Shown here: positions 24,969 to 34,236 of the stretch, piece by piece
How positions within the stretch are numbered: the stretch's first letter is position 1
Layout of the letters: every line of letters begins with the position of its first letter
Notes under the pieces: generated by a model
Databases searched by the model: none
The model's input: only the letters and a program-made list of their open reading frames with translations
Told to the model about the DNA's origin: nothing
Source: Planctomycetota bacterium
GTDB taxonomy: Bacteria > Planctomycetota > UBA8742 > UBA2392
Direction: 5' to 3'
Length of the DNA: 64,000 nucleotides
Assembly (NCBI GenBank): GCA_019186845.1
Contig: JABARW010000012.1
Span: 1-64,000 of the forward strand
Program-made: the position numbers and the translations under genes

Positions 24969-25250
24969 CTACTCGATGACGGGCGGAACCTTGAAGAACC
25001 CCTCTTCCTGTTCGGGGGCGTTGCTCACGGCTTCGGCGCGGCTGAATGAGGGCTTCACTACGTCCTCGCGCCAGGCGTTGAGGTCAAAGAATGGATGCAC
25101 CGTGGGAGCGACATGCTCGACGTTCACGGCGCGCAACTGCTCGATGTAGCCGGTGATCTTGGCCAGTTCTCCGGCCATACGCCTGATTTCGGCCTCGTCC
25201 AGCTCCAGCCGCGCCAGTTTTGCCACGTGCCTGACTGTATGCTCGTCCAT
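24969..25250 (-). CDS. gatC: Glutamyl-tRNA(Gln) amidotransferase subunit C
   Basis: This 93-residue GatC stabilises the GatA-GatB complex. The typical pattern is present: MDEHTVRHVAKLARLELDE, a helical middle (LAKITGYIEQLRAVN), then VAPTVHPFF...REDVVKPSFSRAEAVSNAP ending in GFFKVPPVIE. Start ATG 25250 is preferred, because the 20 extra residues of the longer frame are arginine-rich and unrelated. It forms a two-gene unit with gatA and is divergent from lepB. Confidence 0.93.
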   Translation of the reverse strand: MDEHTVRHVAKLARLELDEAEIRRMAGELAKITGYIEQLRAVNVEHVAPTVHPFFDLNAWREDVVKPSFSRAEAVSNAPEQEEGFFKVPPVIE

Positions 25251-25345
25251 GGGCCCTTCCGCGCCGTGTAGTTTGCCTGCCTTGCAGGCGGCGCGAACTC
25301 TAACGACCAAGGGCGCAATGCGCCAGCCGGAGGCATACTGTCGTC

Positions 25346-26176
25346 ATGGCCGAAGCACCCACGCGCAAAGTCCAGAAGGGCCGCACGACCGACAAGGCCG
25401 TGGCCGAGCACGCGCTGTCTGAGCTTGAGCGCAAGGACCTGCCCGCCACCCCCCAGGCACAAGCGCCCGCCGAGACGCCAAGGTCTGGTCCGGGGTTCTT
25501 CACGGCGGTGCTCGCGGCCATGGCCGCGCCCCTGGTCTGCGGGGTATTGGTGGCCGTGCTGATCTGGCTGCGTTACTGGCCGCCGCTGCCCGGACTGATG
25601 CCGGGCTGGCTTGCCTGGTGCATGCTGGCGGCCATGCTGCCTTTGGCCGGCCGCAAACTGCTGCTGCTGGCGCCGGCCGGGGCGGTGCTGGGCGGGCCGG
25701 TGCTGGCCCTGACGCTGGCCGTGAACTTCAAAGTCGTGCGCGTCGAGGGCGAGAGCATGTATCCCACGCTGCTGCCCGGCGACGTGCTGCTGGTGGACCT
25801 CAAGGGCAGCCCCCGCGACTTCGCCCTGCCCGGCCGCGAAATTTACGTTGTGGAAATCCCCGGCCAGCCCCACCAGCCCATGATCAAGCGGCTGGCAGCC
25901 ACGCCGGGCCAGACGCTGAGCGTGAAAGACGGGCGCCTCTACGCTGACGGCGAGCTGGTGTTCCCGCCGCCGGGCCTGGAAGGCGCCGCCAGCCTGCACT
26001 ATGGCGGCTATCTGGAGGTGGGCATGGTGGTGGGCGAAGAACGCTATTTCTTCGTGGGCGACAATCCGCCCGCCAGCCACGACAGCCGCCGGCTGGGCAC
26101 TGTGAGCGTGGCCCATGTCGGCGGGCGCGTGGTGTGGCGCCTCAAGGGGCCCGGGGGGTTTGGCCGGCTGCCATGA
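25346..26176 (+). CDS. lepB: Signal peptidase I
   Basis: This membrane serine protease cleaves Sec and Tat signal peptides. The 276 residues comprise a cytoplasmic N-terminal tail of about 50 residues and three hydrophobic segments (residues 49-73, 85-98, 103-125). The catalytic Ser is in EGESMYPTLLPGD, the general-base Lys in PMIKRLAATPGQ, and box E reads VGDNPPASHDSRRLGTV. It begins a four-gene overlapping operon: its stop overlaps the cca start by four bases. Confidence 0.92.
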   Translation: MAEAPTRKVQKGRTTDKAVAEHALSELERKDLPATPQAQAPAETPRSGPGFFTAVLAAMAAPLVCGVLVAVLIWLRYWPPLPGLMPGWLAWCMLAAMLPLAGRKLLLLAPAGAVLGGPVLALTLAVNFKVVRVEGESMYPTLLPGDVLLVDLKGSPRDFALPGREIYVVEIPGQPHQPMIKRLAATPGQTLSVKDGRLYADGELVFPPPGLEGAASLHYGGYLEVGMVVGEERYFFVGDNPPASHDSRRLGTVSVAHVGGRVVWRLKGPGGFGRLP

Positions 26177-27444
26177 AACTGGAACTGCCCAATGTGCCGG
26201 CTTCCGCCCTGGCTCGCCGCGTGGTCAAGACGCTGCGGGCGCGCGGCCACGTGGCCTGGCTGGCCGGCGGCTGCGTACGGGACCTGCTGCTGGGTCGAAC
26301 CCCCAAGGACTACGACGTGGCGACGGACGCCAGGCCCGAGGAAGTCGAGGCCGCCTTCGAGAAGTCCATCCCCGTGGGCAAGAGTTTTGGCGTGATCACC
26401 GTGCAGGGCGAGGTCGACGGCGTGCAGGTCGAGGTTGCCACGTTCCGCCACGACGGGCCCTACAGCGACGGCCGCCACCCCGACTCCGTGCGCTTCACTG
26501 ACGCCCACGAAGACGCGGCGCGGCGCGACTTCACCATCAACGCCCTGTACCTGGACCCCGAGAGCGGCGAAGTCATTGACTACGTCCAGGGCGTGCAGGA
26601 CCTCAAAGCGAGGCTGGTGCGTGCCGTGGGAGATCCCGCCGTGCGCTTTGCGGAAGACAAGCTGCGCCTGCTCAGGGCCATTCGCTTTGCCTGCGCCCTG
26701 AACTTCGAGCTCGACGACGCGACTTTCGCCGCCCTCAAGCGCATGGCACCCCAGGTGGTGGTGTGCAGCGCCGAGCGCATCCGCGAAGAGCTGCACCGCA
26801 TGCTTGCCAGCCCCGGCCGCTCGCGCGCCCTGCGCCTGATGCTGGAGGCAGGCCTGCTTGATGCCTTGCTGCCCGAAGTCGCGGCCTTGGAGCAGCAACC
26901 AAGCCCGGGGCCCGCGGGCAACCTGCTGGCGCGCGCGCTCATGACCCTCGATGCCCTGGCCAACCCCTCTCTGAGCCTGGCCTGGAGCGCCCTGCTGGCC
27001 GACGCCGGGGAAGAGGCGGCGGCGAGCGTGCTGCGCCGCCTCAAGTGCAGCAACGAGCTGGCCTCGCGCGTGCGCGACATCGTCGCCGACATCCCGCGTC
27101 TGGCCGGGCTGGACCAACTCGCCCAGGCCGCCCTCAAGCGTCTGCTGCGCCGGCCCCACGTCGATGAGTGGCTTGAGCTGGCGCGCGCCCGCACCCTCGA
27201 CCTGGGCGCGGACCTGGCCCAGGTGCGGTTTGCCCTGACGCGCCTGGCCGCCTTCCGCGCCCAGGGGCCGCAAAGCCTTTGGCCGCAACTGCCAATCAAC
27301 GGCGAGGACCTCAAGGCCCTGGGGCTGCCGCCCGGCCCGCGCTATCGCGAGCTGCTCAGCGCCCTTGAGGATGAAATGCTCGAAGGCAGAGTGGGCACCC
27401 GTGAAGGCGCCTTTGCCTTCGTGAAGTCCCGCATGGACGCTTGA
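26173..27444 (+). CDS. cca: CCA-adding/poly(A) polymerase family tRNA nucleotidyltransferase
   Basis: This 423-residue class II nucleotidyltransferase has the GG motif and metal-binding Asp pair in LAGGCVRDLLLGRTPKDYDVAT. It also has RRDFTINALYLD, the RFAEDKLRLLRAIRFA head-to-neck signature and a helical tail. It adds or repairs the CCA end of tRNAs, although tRNA-Leu in this window encodes its own CCA, so a repair role, or a poly(A) polymerase identity, is possible. ATG 26173 overlaps the lepB stop (ATGA). Four bases separate its stop from the cyclase gene. Confidence 0.88.
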   Translation: MKLELPNVPASALARRVVKTLRARGHVAWLAGGCVRDLLLGRTPKDYDVATDARPEEVEAAFEKSIPVGKSFGVITVQGEVDGVQVEVATFRHDGPYSDGRHPDSVRFTDAHEDAARRDFTINALYLDPESGEVIDYVQGVQDLKARLVRAVGDPAVRFAEDKLRLLRAIRFACALNFELDDATFAALKRMAPQVVVCSAERIREELHRMLASPGRSRALRLMLEAGLLDALLPEVAALEQQPSPGPAGNLLARALMTLDALANPSLSLAWSALLADAGEEAAASVLRRLKCSNELASRVRDIVADIPRLAGLDQLAQAALKRLLRRPHVDEWLELARARTLDLGADLAQVRFALTRLAAFRAQGPQSLWPQLPINGEDLKALGLPPGPRYRELLSALEDEMLEGRVGTREGAFAFVKSRMDA

Positions 27445-27448
27445 GAGC

Positions 27449-30349
27449 ATGGCCAGTGAAAACACAGTCGATCGCGCGCTCAAGGGCCTGGGCAGCACCC
27501 TGGTGTCCGCCCGCAATCTCGTGCGCAAGGCCACGGTCGACTTCGGCCACGCCCACGAGCCGCGCCACAAGCGGCGCGTCGCCCTGATCACCAGCCTGTG
27601 CTGCGGCCTGCTGGCGGGAAGCCTGCTGCTGGGCGGCGCCCACGCGCCCATCGAGCACGTTGAAAAGCCCCTGCAGAGCGCGCGGGTGCGGCTGCTGGAA
27701 GGCAACACACAACGAAGCCCGGACATCCTGATCGTGAACATTGACGACGCGTCGCTGGCCTACGGCGATTCCGGTCGCTTTGGCCAGGAAAGCGAAGATA
27801 CCGCCCGCAGCGACCGCTATGCCTGGCCCTGGCCGCGCAGCGTGTACAACAAGATCATCCGTTACTGCCGAGAGGGCGGCGCGCGCGTGGTGGTGTTCGA
27901 CCTGGTTTTCAGCGAAAGCGGTCCCAACACCAACCAGCCGGTGATCGACGCCACGGTCGACGGCAAGCCCCTGCAAGTCTGGACCTTTGAGCGCGCCGGA
28001 GATGACCTCTTCATCCTTGAGGCCGCGGCCCGTGAAGACGTGGCCGTGGCCATCACGGCCGAGTCTTCGCAGCGCAGGCCCGAGTTGCGCGACCGCCTGC
28101 TGGCCGCCTATGCCCTCAAGGGCGATCACCTGCCCGCAACCGTGCGCCAGCGCTTTGCGCCCTACAACTCCGGCACCACGCCCATCGCCGGCCTGCTCGA
28201 CGGCATCCCGGACTTCGTGGCCGAGGCCCGCACCCCCACCCTCAGCGCCGAAGAACGCCTGGAGTACGTGCGCGGCTATGAAGACGCTGTCAACGGCGAC
28301 GCCGACTTTGCCCGCAGGGCCAACCGGCGCTCGCTGCTGCCCCTGGCCAGGCGCGAACGCGTTCAGGGCATCGGGGGTGCGGGCGTGGTCAACGTCTTTT
28401 CTGATGTGGACGGCCGCGTGCGCGCCATGGACCTCTTTGGCTACGTCGGCGAGCAGCCCTGCCGCAGCCTGGCCCTGGAGGCTTACCGGCTGTTTGTGCT
28501 GTCGCACGCCCGCGAAGCCCAGACGGACGCTTCAAAGCGCGCCGACTTCGCCCGGCGCTTTGAGGGCTTGATCGTCGACGATCAGGGGCTGCGGGCGGGG
28601 ACGCGACGCCACGACCTGTCGCTGGGCTTGCGCGACGTCCCCATCGAATTTGAGGGCGATGAGGCGCGCTACCTGGGTTGCCGCGTGGCGCTGGACGCCG
28701 AGGGCCGCATCCAGCTTCGCTACCGCAACTTCATGGACTATCGCGACACCCCCGGCTATCGCCTGGCGCCCGAAACCTACTTTGAGCGCGGCGGGCGCGA
28801 GGACGTTTTTGCGCTCTACCCCAGCGTCAGCGCGCGCGACATGCTGCGCGACTACGACGCGCGGCACGCCAATGCAAGGCGCCGGGAGTTTGCCGCTCTC
28901 GTTGAGCGCCTGACGCGCGAAGTGGCCGAGGGCAAGGCCGAGCCTGCGGCCCTCGAGGAGGCCCGGCGCGAACTCCAGGCCCTGCCTTCAAAGGACCTGG
29001 ACCTGCTGCTGGGCCAGCCCCCGGAACTCGTCAAGGGAAAGATCGTGATCGTGGCCGGAAGCGCCGCCGCCCTCTACGACGCCCACGCTACCCCCCTGGA
29101 CCCCAACACCCCCGGCACCTGGATTGTCGCCACCGCCCTGGACAATCTGCTTCAGGGCGACGTCATGCACGAACAGCCCCGCTGGCAGGTATGGCTCTTT
29201 GCCATGTTCGCGGTGCTGCTGGGCGTCAACGTGACGCTCTACGCCCGGCGCACCCTGCACTCCCTGCTGGCGCTGGCGACCCTCGCCCTGCTGGCCGGGG
29301 CGGCCGCCTGGCTGGCCTTTTCGATGCAGCATTGGTTTCACGTCAGCGGCCCCCTGGCTTCCCTGTTCATTGGCTTTGCCGGGGGCTCTCTGGCCAAGGC
29401 ATTGACCGAGGGCCGCCAGAAAGCCCAGCGTGAGGCCTTCGCGCGGCAGTACATGGGCACGGAACTGGTCGAACACGTGATTGCCCGCCCTGACGCCCTC
29501 AAGCTCGGCGGCGAGAACCGGCACATGACCATCTACTTCAGCGACGTGGCCGGCTTCACGACTCTGACAGAAACCCTGGGCCCTGAACACCCCGACCGCC
29601 TGGTGGAGCTGCTGAACATTTACCTCGAACGCATGACAGACATCATGCTGGAGAGCGGCGGGGTCATCGACAAGTACATCGGCGATGCCCTCATGTGCTT
29701 CTGGGGTGCGCCCCGCGACATGGAAGACCATGCCGTCCGCGCCTGCAAGGGGGCCCTGGCCTGCAAGGTGGAAATGGCCCGCATGCAGCCCCTGTTCGCA
29801 GACGCCGTGCGGGCCACGGCGCCGCAACTGATCAAGCCCGACGGCACGGTGCTTTCCGCCCGCGCCGGCCTGAACTCGGGGCTGGTCACCGTGGGCAACA
29901 TGGGCTCGAGCAAGCGCTTTGCCTACACCGTCATGGGCGATGCCGTGAACCTGGCCAGCCGCCTCGAGGGACAGAATAAGGAGTACGGCTCCTGGATCAT
30001 GATCGGCGAGAACACCGAAAAGCTCATCCGCGGCGAGTTCACCACCCGGCGCCTCGACCTCATCGTGGTCAAGGGCAAGACCAAGCCCACAGAGGTCTTT
30101 GAGCTGCTGGGACCCAAGGACGTGCCTCAGTTCATCCAGGACCTGCGGCGGGACTTCGAGCGCGGCGTTGAAATGTTCAGGGCGCGCCAGTTCGAGGCGG
30201 CCCTGGAATGGTTCAAGACCTCGCTTCAGAACGAGCCCGACAAAGACGCCGACAACCCCAGCGCCCTTTACATCGAGCGCTGCCAGCACTTCGTCGAGAA
30301 TCCTCCTCCCGCGGAATGGAACGGGGTCTTCATCAAGAAAAGCAAATGA
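27449..30349 (+). CDS. CHASE2-domain membrane adenylate/guanylate cyclase
   Basis: This 966-residue protein has an N-terminal transmembrane helix (about 49-70) and a large extracytoplasmic CHASE2 sensor. The sensor opens with DILIVNIDDASLAYGDSGRF and WPWPRSVYNKIIRYCREGGARVVVFDLVF, and closes with VKGKIVIVAGSAAALYD and TWIVATALDNLL. Three transmembrane helices follow at about 580-650, then a class III cyclase domain at about 690-880. Its metal-binding Asp residues are in IYFSDVAGFTT and KYIGDALMCFW, and the transition-state Asn/Arg in GDAVNLASRLEG. The final 70 residues include a TPR-like segment (RAREFEAALEWFKTSL). A long insertion with a coiled-coil stretch sits inside the sensor. It probably turns an external signal into cAMP. 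Its stop overlaps the next start. Confidence 0.88.
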   Translation: MASENTVDRALKGLGSTLVSARNLVRKATVDFGHAHEPRHKRRVALITSLCCGLLAGSLLLGGAHAPIEHVEKPLQSARVRLLEGNTQRSPDILIVNIDDASLAYGDSGRFGQESEDTARSDRYAWPWPRSVYNKIIRYCREGGARVVVFDLVFSESGPNTNQPVIDATVDGKPLQVWTFERAGDDLFILEAAAREDVAVAITAESSQRRPELRDRLLAAYALKGDHLPATVRQRFAPYNSGTTPIAGLLDGIPDFVAEARTPTLSAEERLEYVRGYEDAVNGDADFARRANRRSLLPLARRERVQGIGGAGVVNVFSDVDGRVRAMDLFGYVGEQPCRSLALEAYRLFVLSHAREAQTDASKRADFARRFEGLIVDDQGLRAGTRRHDLSLGLRDVPIEFEGDEARYLGCRVALDAEGRIQLRYRNFMDYRDTPGYRLAPETYFERGGREDVFALYPSVSARDMLRDYDARHANARRREFAALVERLTREVAEGKAEPAALEEARRELQALPSKDLDLLLGQPPELVKGKIVIVAGSAAALYDAHATPLDPNTPGTWIVATALDNLLQGDVMHEQPRWQVWLFAMFAVLLGVNVTLYARRTLHSLLALATLALLAGAAAWLAFSMQHWFHVSGPLASLFIGFAGGSLAKALTEGRQKAQREAFARQYMGTELVEHVIARPDALKLGGENRHMTIYFSDVAGFTTLTETLGPEHPDRLVELLNIYLERMTDIMLESGGVIDKYIGDALMCFWGAPRDMEDHAVRACKGALACKVEMARMQPLFADAVRATAPQLIKPDGTVLSARAGLNSGLVTVGNMGSSKRFAYTVMGDAVNLASRLEGQNKEYGSWIMIGENTEKLIRGEFTTRRLDLIVVKGKTKPTEVFELLGPKDVPQFIQDLRRDFERGVEMFRARQFEAALEWFKTSLQNEPDKDADNPSALYIERCQHFVENPPPAEWNGVFIKKSK

Positions 30350-30726
30350 TGGGCGCCTTCTTCACCCTCGACAACGCCCTGCTGCTGGGGGCCCTGCTGA
30401 TCGGGCCCGCTCTGCTGCTGGGCTTCATCCTCTTCATGGGCGGCATGAAACGGCGAGCCTTGCTGCGCCGCGCCCCCTTTGCCTGGAACGCCGAAGACCC
30501 CGCCCTCAAGGCGGCCCAGCTGGTATCGGGCCACTACCGCGTACCGCCCGACCGCATTCGACCCCAGGACCGCCTGATCGCAGACCTCCAGCTCGAACAC
30601 CACAACGTGGCCGAGATGGTGGGCGACGTCGAAGACCAGCCCGCCGCCGCGCGCTTCATGGCGCGACTCCACGAGCGCACGGTGGCGGACCTGGGCATGC
30701 TGCTGGACGGCATAGGCGACTGGTAG
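30346..30726 (+). CDS. Membrane-anchored ACP-like protein lacking the phosphopantetheine serine
   Basis: ATG 30346 overlaps the cyclase stop (ATGA). The 126 residues comprise one N-terminal transmembrane helix (11-33), a basic linker (KRRALLRR) and a domain (about 53-126) whose spacing follows acyl carrier proteins. VPPDRIRPQDRLIADLQLEHHNVAEMV lines up with the helix I-II loop and helix II of ACP (xDDLGxDSLDxVELV), and RTVADLGMLLDGI with the usual TVGDLVxYI ending. The residue that should be the modified serine is histidine (His85 or His86), so it cannot carry a phosphopantetheine arm in the normal way. It may be a structural or regulatory relic that binds a partner enzyme at the membrane. 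The ACP relationship is inferred from pattern only. Confidence 0.55.
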   Translation: MMGAFFTLDNALLLGALLIGPALLLGFILFMGGMKRRALLRRAPFAWNAEDPALKAAQLVSGHYRVPPDRIRPQDRLIADLQLEHHNVAEMVGDVEDQPAAARFMARLHERTVADLGMLLDGIGDW

Positions 30727-30901
30727 GCCGGGGGTGTGGCAAAACGGTGAACCAGCCATGAAACTGGCAGGCCGGGAATTCGGCCCCGAAGTTGAGCCTT
30801 TTTGCACCCAGCCTCGTTAGAATATCGTTCACATAGGACTGGGCTGGTGAAGCCGCGCCCCGATGGAGGAGGCCCGTCGGGGCAGGCTCGAGGGGAATGA
30901 C

Positions 30902-32626
30902 ATGATTTCCATGAGGCTCTTTGGGGGCGCGGCGGTAAGTGCCGCGCTGGTGCTGTTGCTGGGCACCTCGTCGAGCTCGCAAAGCTCGGACTACGGCCCG
31001 GCGAAGGTGGCGTACGAAGACTACATCAAGCGTCCCAGTCTGCAGATGCGTTCGAGAGGGCGCATCAAACTGGCAGCGACGCAGGACCCCCGCGCGCTGA
31101 AGATTCTCTATGACAGCTACGCCAAGAAGTGGGACCCCAACGATCAGGAGCACTACCTGATTGCGTCCATCGCGGCCAACAGCTTCAGCGATGAGGCCTC
31201 GGTGCCCACCTGGAAGGAATGGCGTGAGAAGTACCCCGCGGCCCAGGAGGCATGGCTGTGGTACCGCGCCATGCTCATCGAGGGCAGCAACGGCAAAGAA
31301 GATGAACTCTACAAGGTGGCAACCGAACACAAGGACCTGTTCCTGCGCGCGGCGGCCCTCGAAGCTCTGGCCCAGAACAACAGCGACAAGCTGCTGCCCT
31401 TCCTCGACACCGTGGCCGAGGGCGTCAAGAAGACCAAGGGCATTGACCGCATCGTCATGGCTGAAACGGCGATCCGCTGCCTGCAGTCCCAGGCTTTCAA
31501 GCTGGGCACTGAAGAGTTCCGCAAGCCGGCCATGAAGCTCATTGACCTGCTCGATGACAAGGACACGACGCCGCGCACCAAGCTCGTGCTCGCCCGCTAT
31601 CTGCGCGAGACGCTGGGCGGCGACAAGCTTTACATCAACGCCAAGCCCTGGCACTGGATGCTGCTCAATCCCGGCAAGGCTCTGCCCGCCGGCGAAGGGG
31701 GCAAGGATGGCCGCTACGCCGAGCCGCCCAAACCCAAGTTCGTGGGCCTGGAGGCAGCGGGCACCCGCATTGCCTATGTGATCGACCTCTCCGATTCCAT
31801 GATGACGCCCTTCAGCGCCAAGGAAAAAGAGGAGATCAAGAAGCCGCCGCCGCCGCGCAAGGGCCCCATCACCGGCGGTGACGAGCCCGGCAAGCAGGAC
31901 CCGCAGCCCAAGGATGACCCCAAGCCCGAGGAAAAGCCCAAAGAGAAGGACCTCGAGGATGAAATGCCCTGGGACAAGATCACCTGCCGCTTCCATGTGG
32001 CGCGTGAGTACCTCAAGCTCTCGCTCAAGGGCCTGACTCCCGAGCAGTCCTACTGCGTCATCGTGTTCGGGACCGAGGCCAAGCTGATGAACTCGACCAA
32101 GGGCCTGGTCCAGGCCACGCCGCAGAACGTGCAGGCCACCATCCGCGAGCTCGACGCCATCAAGCCCGGCGCCCCCACAACGGACCGCAAGCACGGCACG
32201 ATCATGGGCAACACCAACCTGCACGGCGGCATCCACCGCGCCTTCAAGGTGCGCAAGGGCGGGCTGGGCAAGGAATATGAATACGTGGACCACGTTGGCT
32301 TCTCCGACGGCGCGGACACCATCTTCATCCTCTCCGACGGTGACCCCACGGACGACGACTGGGCCATCCAGGACAAGCGCGACCCCGACGACCAGACCGG
32401 CGACCCTGAAAGCCGCGTCAAGCATGCTGACCAGCCGGTGCTGCGCTTCCCCGGCCCTTACGGCTACCGCTACGAGGGCACTTACCTGCCCGACGACGTG
32501 AGGCGGTTGAACCTGTTCCGCAAATGCACCATCAAGTGCATCGGTATCGGTGAAGTCACAGCCGGCCTGCTCAACCGCATCGCGGAGGCCAGCATTGACG
32601 GCGAGGTCAAGATGGTGGGCAAGTAG
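30902..32626 (+). CDS. Secreted von Willebrand factor A domain protein
   Basis: ATG 30902 opens a signal peptide (MRLFGGAAVSAALVLLLGTSSS). The 574 residues have a helical HEAT-like first half (about 35-280; repeated xLKILYDSYAKKW, LFLRAAALEALAQ, AETAIRCLQSQ) and a vWA domain from about 295. The MIDAS motif DLSDS is in RIAYVIDLSDSM, interrupted by a Lys/Pro/Glu-rich insert (residues 310-360). It continues with FHVAREYLKLSLKGL, YCVIVFGTEA, NTNLHGGIHRAF and TIFILSDGDPTDDDW. vWA domains bind metal-dependent protein ligands, and planctomycete genomes carry many of this design. A rho-independent terminator follows the gene. A possible promoter upstream (TTGAGC 30792, TAGAAT 30818) has an overlong spacer. 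Confidence 0.75.
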   Translation: MISMRLFGGAAVSAALVLLLGTSSSSQSSDYGPAKVAYEDYIKRPSLQMRSRGRIKLAATQDPRALKILYDSYAKKWDPNDQEHYLIASIAANSFSDEASVPTWKEWREKYPAAQEAWLWYRAMLIEGSNGKEDELYKVATEHKDLFLRAAALEALAQNNSDKLLPFLDTVAEGVKKTKGIDRIVMAETAIRCLQSQAFKLGTEEFRKPAMKLIDLLDDKDTTPRTKLVLARYLRETLGGDKLYINAKPWHWMLLNPGKALPAGEGGKDGRYAEPPKPKFVGLEAAGTRIAYVIDLSDSMMTPFSAKEKEEIKKPPPPRKGPITGGDEPGKQDPQPKDDPKPEEKPKEKDLEDEMPWDKITCRFHVAREYLKLSLKGLTPEQSYCVIVFGTEAKLMNSTKGLVQATPQNVQATIRELDAIKPGAPTTDRKHGTIMGNTNLHGGIHRAFKVRKGGLGKEYEYVDHVGFSDGADTIFILSDGDPTDDDWAIQDKRDPDDQTGDPESRVKHADQPVLRFPGPYGYRYEGTYLPDDVRRLNLFRKCTIKCIGIGEVTAGLLNRIAEASIDGEVKMVGK

Positions 32627-32650
32627 CCCGCGGCCTGTCACTTGCGCGCG

Positions 32651-32682
32651 AAGGGGGTGACGGCTCACGTCACCCCCCTTTT
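32651..32682 (+). terminator. Rho-independent terminator after the vWA gene
   Basis: GGGGGTGACG (32653-32662) pairs with CGTCACCCCC (32668-32677) across a five-base loop, ten perfect pairs. It is followed by C and TTTT. It starts 25 bases after the stop codon. Confidence 0.8.
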
Positions 32683-32781
32683 CGTCGGGGTTTCGCCCGC
32701 CACGCCAAAATCTACAATCCCTCTCCCGCAACCCCCGTTAGTTAAGGGGGCGGAACAGGGGCCGCACACACGAGGCATACC

Positions 32782-33654
32782 ATGCGCATCTTCGAGCCGC
32801 ACATCCACATGATCAGCCGCGTTACCGATGACTATGAACGCATGGCTGCCGCCGGCGTCTGCTACGTCAATGAGCCCCAGTTCTGGCTGGGCCAACCGCG
32901 CACCAACGTGGGATCATTCATCGACTACTTCGCGCAGATCACGGAGTATGAAGTCAAGCGCGCGGCGGACTTCGGCATCAAGCACGTGTGCTGCATCGGC
33001 CTGAACCCCAAAGAGTCCAACGACGACCGCGTGAACAAAGACGTGATGGCGATTTTGCCCCAGTGGCTGAAGCATCCCACTTGCGTTGCAATCGGCGAAA
33101 TAGGCCTCGATTCGCACACGCCCAAAGAAGAAGAGTTTTTCCGCCAGCAGCTCGAACTCGGCAAGAAGCTCAAAATGCCCGTCCTGATGCACACCCCGCA
33201 TAGAGACAAGCTCAAGGGCACGCGCCGCATGATCGACATCTGCAAGGACGTGGGCAACGACCCCAACTTGCTGCTGATCGACCACAACAACGAAGAGACC
33301 ATCCCCATCACCAAGGAAGCCGGCTTCTGGGCTGGCCACACCGTGTACCCAGTCACCAAGCTTTCCCCCGAGCGCGCCACGAACATTTTCAAGCGTTTCG
33401 GCGTCGAGCGCATGATGGTGAACTCCAGCGCGGACTGGGGGGTCTCAGACCCGCTCAACGTGCCCAAGACCGTGGGCGAAATGCGCCGCGCGGGCTTTTC
33501 CGAGGCGCAGATTCAGACGGTGGTCTGGGACAACCCCTTCAACTTCTTTGCCCAGAGCGGCAAGCTCGACGACGACCGCAAGAAACTGGCGGACACATTC
33601 CTGCCCGCCGCCAAAGCCGGCAAGTCCAAGAAGCAGAAGGCCGTCTCCGTGTAG
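32782..33654 (+). CDS. TatD-family metal-dependent hydrolase, EboB-like
   Basis: This 290-residue TIM-barrel amidohydrolase has HxH metal ligands in FEPHIHM, the bridging glutamate in VAIGEIGLDSHT, histidines in VLMHTPH and IDHNNEET, and the final aspartate in MMVNSSADWGVSDP. The N-terminal run SRVTDDYERMAAAGV followed by EPQFWLGQPRTNVGSFIDYF is what I remember of EboB, the TatD-like member of the ebo cluster involved in transport of precursors across the membrane in cyanobacteria and others. The other ebo genes are not next to it here. The C-terminal tail is lysine-rich. The substrate is unknown. Confidence 0.7.
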   Translation: MRIFEPHIHMISRVTDDYERMAAAGVCYVNEPQFWLGQPRTNVGSFIDYFAQITEYEVKRAADFGIKHVCCIGLNPKESNDDRVNKDVMAILPQWLKHPTCVAIGEIGLDSHTPKEEEFFRQQLELGKKLKMPVLMHTPHRDKLKGTRRMIDICKDVGNDPNLLLIDHNNEETIPITKEAGFWAGHTVYPVTKLSPERATNIFKRFGVERMMVNSSADWGVSDPLNVPKTVGEMRRAGFSEAQIQTVVWDNPFNFFAQSGKLDDDRKKLADTFLPAAKAGKSKKQKAVSV

Positions 33655-33701
33655 AAGGTACCGTCGCCCGCGCTGTGCACGGGGGACAGCCCCGAAACGC
33701 C

Positions 33702-34223
33702 ATGTCCGAAATCTCCCAACTGCTTGCGGCCTGCGACGAGAACTTCGGCCACATGTTTGATTCCGTTCTATCCGCCCTCAAGGGCGTCAGCGCCAACGAA
33801 GCCGCGTTTCAGCATCCCTGCTATGCACTGGTCCCCGCCGACGCCAGCATGCCGGCCGCAGGCAGCATTCTCTGGCAGATGGCCCACCTCTGCGTCTGCA
33901 AGCAGATGTACGCAAGCATCCTGCAACAAAGCCTGGGCCTGCCGGTGCCGCAGACCATCGAACCCAAACGCCATACCGCCGCCATCCTGCTGCATGAGCT
34001 GCGTCTGGCCCACGCGCGACTGCGCAACACCCTGGCCGCCTTGCGTGACGAAGACCTTGCCCGTGAATTGCCCGAGTCCACGGGTTATCCGGGCCGCGTG
34101 GATGCCTTCATTCGGACCATCAACCGCCACGATGCCTGGCACGGCGGCCAGATTGCGCTGGCGCGGCGGCTGTACAAAAACCCCGGAACCCAACGGCACA
34201 CGAGCCTGGGCGGCAACGCCTGA
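33702..34223 (+). CDS. DinB-like (YfiT-type) four-helix protein
   Basis: This 173-residue protein has the DinB fold pattern: an N-terminal helix with MSEISQLLAACDENFGHMF, the metal-ligand His in ILWQMAHLCVCKQMY and the terminal H-x3-H in INRHDAWHGGQIALARRL. Family members are nickel- or zinc-binding thiol-S-transferases using mycothiol, bacillithiol or glutathione, often unassigned. Start ATG 33702 avoids nine residues of the longer frame. It is convergent with the histidine-phosphatase gene, with 13 bases between. Confidence 0.7.
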   Translation: MSEISQLLAACDENFGHMFDSVLSALKGVSANEAAFQHPCYALVPADASMPAAGSILWQMAHLCVCKQMYASILQQSLGLPVPQTIEPKRHTAAILLHELRLAHARLRNTLAALRDEDLARELPESTGYPGRVDAFIRTINRHDAWHGGQIALARRLYKNPGTQRHTSLGGNA

Positions 34224-34236
34224 AGAACCTGCGCGG

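Noticed and set aside
30792..30823. Promoter of the vWA gene (TTGAGC, TAGAAT)
   Set aside because: The 20-base spacer is too long for a sigma-70 promoter; mentioned only in passing.
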